DNA of 5,989 bases from Armatimonadota bacterium (GTDB taxonomy: Bacteria > Armatimonadota > SYMT01): NCBI GenBank assembly GCA_020696885.1, contig JAJFMS010000254.1:1-5989 (forward strand). Direction: 5' to 3'. This document shows, one piece after another, positions 4,521 to 5,989 of this stretch; position 1 is the first letter of the stretch, and each line of letters starts with the position of its first letter. The position numbers and the translations under genes were made by a program. Below the pieces are notes generated by a model. It did not search any database and was not told the origin of the DNA. It was given only the letters and a program-made list of their open reading frames with translations.

Positions 4521-5989
4521 ATGTCGAGTCAGAGGAACCGGAAGCCGGACAGCGCAGCAACGGGATTGCTGGTGATTTCGAGCGTGATGCTGGGCTCCGC
4601 GGCCCTCTGGGCGGCGCCCGCGCCGCGCGTTCCGGCAGCCGTGCTGCGAAAACCGGCGCCTACTCCGCCCGCCGGCGGCTCGACGCCCGCCCCCTCGCCG
4701 GAGGCCGCGGAGTTCTTCGAGAAGAAGGTCCGGCCGATCCTGGTCGAGAGCTGTTTCGGCTGCCACAACTCCAAGCTCAGCTCCCCCATGGGTGCGCTTC
4801 GCCTCGACTCTCGGGCGTTGGCGATGAAGGGCGGCGATCGGGGTCCGTCCGTGGTGCCGGGGAATCTGGAGAAGAGCCTGCTGGTCAAGGCGGTGGAGTA
4901 CAAGGACCACACGCTCCAGATGCCGCCCAAGGGTAAGCTCCCGGCCGAGCAGATCCAAGTGCTGACCGAGTGGGTGAAGATGGGAGCCCCATGGCCCGGC
5001 GATACCGGCGTGGCCGCGCCGGCCAGGGCAGGCGAGTTCAACCTGAAGGCGCGGCGGGACGGGCACTGGTCGTTCCAGCCGCTGCAGCGACCGGCGCTTC
5101 CCGCCGTGAAGCGCAAGGAGTGGCCGCAGTCCCCGATCGACTACTTCACGCTGGCCAAGCTGGAAGCGAAGGGCCTGGCTCCCGCCCCGGCCGCCGATCG
5201 ACGCACGCTGCTGCGACGGGTCACCTTCGACATGACCGGCCTGCCCCCGACGCCGGCGGAGATCGACGCGTTCGTCAACGACCGCACCCCGAACGCCTAC
5301 CAGAAGGTGGTGGACCGCCTCCTTGCCTCGCCGGCGTACGGGGAGCGGTGGGCTCGCCACTGGCTGGACCTGGTGCGCTACGCGGAGACAGACGGCCACG
5401 AGTTCGACTTCGAGAAGCCGAACGCCTGGGCGTACCGCGACTACGTGATCCGCGCGCTCAACGAGGACGTTCCCTACAACCAGTTCGTACGGGAGCATGT
5501 GGCGGGGGACCTGATGACCAGCCCCCGGCGCCATCCTACCGAGCGGTTCAACGAGTCCGTGATCGCTACGGGGTTCTGGTTCCTGGGGGAGGGCAAGCAC
5601 TCACCGGTCGACCTCCTCGAAGACGAGGCGGAGCGCGTGGACAACCAGATCGACGTGTTGAGTAAGGCGTTCCTGGGGCTCTCCGTGGGCTGCGCTCGCT
5701 GCCACGACCACAAGTTCGACCCGATCGCCACCAAAGACTACTACGCGCTCTCCGGCATCCTGAAGAGCACCCGGTACGAGCTGGCGAACATCAACGATCC
5801 GGCGCCCACCCGGCAGGTGGTGGCGGAGATCCAGAAGCTCCGGGAGCGCCTCACCCCGCTGGCCCTGGAAGCTGCCGCCTGTGGCCCAGGCCGCAAGTCG
5901 CCGGAGTTCGGGCGGTATCTGCTGGCAGCGCGGACGGTGCTCGGCCCGGGTGGAGCCACCCCGGCCCCGACCACCCAGGCCGGCGACGT
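4521..5989 (+). CDS. Exported planctomycete cytochrome C (PSC1) - DUF1549 protein, 3' truncated by window end
   Basis: The frame from ATG 4521 is open for 489 codons to the window edge. The N-terminus looks like a Sec signal peptide: Arg/Lys-containing residues 1-8, a hydrophobic stretch (about 14-31, TGLLVISSVMLGSAALW), and likely cleavage near AAPA at 31-34. A Pro/Ala-rich linker runs to about 60. The PSC1 domain (about 61-160) has C78-F-G-C81-H82, a c-type haem-attachment motif, and MPP at 134-136, which could supply the axial Met. HWSFQPL (182-188) precedes the DUF1549 domain (about 204-410), with TGLPPTPAEID, RWARHWLDLVRYA and a second CxxCH at C391-A-R-C394-H395 in the characteristic context GLSVGCARCHDHKFDP. 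Family members usually continue into a DUF1553 domain and reach 700-1100 residues, so roughly half is missing. The protein probably acts outside the cytoplasm. Its biochemical role is not established; the family is common in polysaccharide-degrading bacteria. Confidence 0.93.
   Translation, partial: MSSQRNRKPDSAATGLLVISSVMLGSAALWAAPAPRVPAAVLRKPAPTPPAGGSTPAPSPEAAEFFEKKVRPILVESCFGCHNSKLSSPMGALRLDSRALAMKGGDRGPSVVPGNLEKSLLVKAVEYKDHTLQMPPKGKLPAEQIQVLTEWVKMGAPWPGDTGVAAPARAGEFNLKARRDGHWSFQPLQRPALPAVKRKEWPQSPIDYFTLAKLEAKGLAPAPAADRRTLLRRVTFDMTGLPPTPAEIDAFVNDRTPNAYQKVVDRLLASPAYGERWARHWLDLVRYAETDGHEFDFEKPNAWAYRDYVIRALNEDVPYNQFVREHVAGDLMTSPRRHPTERFNESVIATGFWFLGEGKHSPVDLLEDEAERVDNQIDVLSKAFLGLSVGCARCHDHKFDPIATKDYYALSGILKSTRYELANINDPAPTRQVVAEIQKLRERLTPLALEAAACGPGRKSPEFGRYLLAARTVLGPGGATPAPTTQAGD

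Noticed and set aside
4430..4936. Plus-strand open frame overlapping the signal peptide and first CxxCH region
   Set aside because: It is in a different frame from the well-supported PSC1 protein and gives low-complexity Gly/Ala/Arg sequence.
4494..5600. Long open frame on the minus strand (368 codons) opposite the PSC1-DUF1549 gene
   Set aside because: The plus strand encodes a clear signal peptide, CxxCH motifs and DUF1549 motifs. The antisense product has no recognisable features and is Arg/His-rich shadow sequence.

Overview
This is a GC-rich bacterial chromosomal segment in which every convincing gene lies on the plus strand. At its right end is the N-terminal half of a secreted protein of the planctomycete-cytochrome-C / DUF1549 type. 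That family is abundant in Planctomycetota, Verrucomicrobiota, Armatimonadota and some Acidobacteriota. Together with the base composition, the Gfo/Idh/MocA oxidoreductase and palindromic or heptameric intergenic repeats, it suggests one of these lineages. The phylum cannot be fixed from the window alone.

Layout: (1) 1-567 holds the 3' end of a small gene, overlapping by ATGA a Doc-type (Fic-fold) toxin gene; the two look like a type II toxin-antitoxin pair. The toxin's catalytic motif carries Gln where the active-site His is expected. (2) 568-1254 is mostly intergenic in character. It has short palindromes and one modest open frame (590-1075) whose 3' part shows coding-like base bias and whose 5' end runs through a palindromic element. 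(3) 1255-2340 is a complete chorismate synthase gene (aroC), the housekeeping anchor of the window. (4) 2341-2488 is a repeat-rich spacer: four tandem GTGTTCG heptamers start right after the aroC stop codon, and inverted copies of the core follow. (5) 2489-4324 is a probable two-gene operon: a Gfo/Idh/MocA-family NAD(P)-dependent oxidoreductase and, 18 nt downstream, an R2K-type ATP-grasp protein. (6) 4325-4520 is a leader region with a TAGAAT -10-like hexamer. (7) 4521 to the right edge is the exported PSC1-DUF1549 protein, with two CxxCH haem-binding motifs, cut by the window end.

The genes do not form one pathway. Chorismate synthase completes the shikimate pathway. The oxidoreductase and ATP-grasp pair may be transcribed together, but no substrate can be named. 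The PSC1-DUF1549 protein belongs to a family repeatedly linked to polysaccharide-degrading lifestyles, acting outside the cytoplasm. The toxin-antitoxin pair and the repeats are the accessory part.

I found no tRNA, rRNA, CRISPR array, transposase or canonical Rho-independent terminator (no hairpin is followed by a T run). The points most worth checking are the missing Fic-motif histidine of the Doc homologue, the oxidoreductase/ATP-grasp pairing, and the repeat clusters around aroC. I do not see a clear new multi-gene system.
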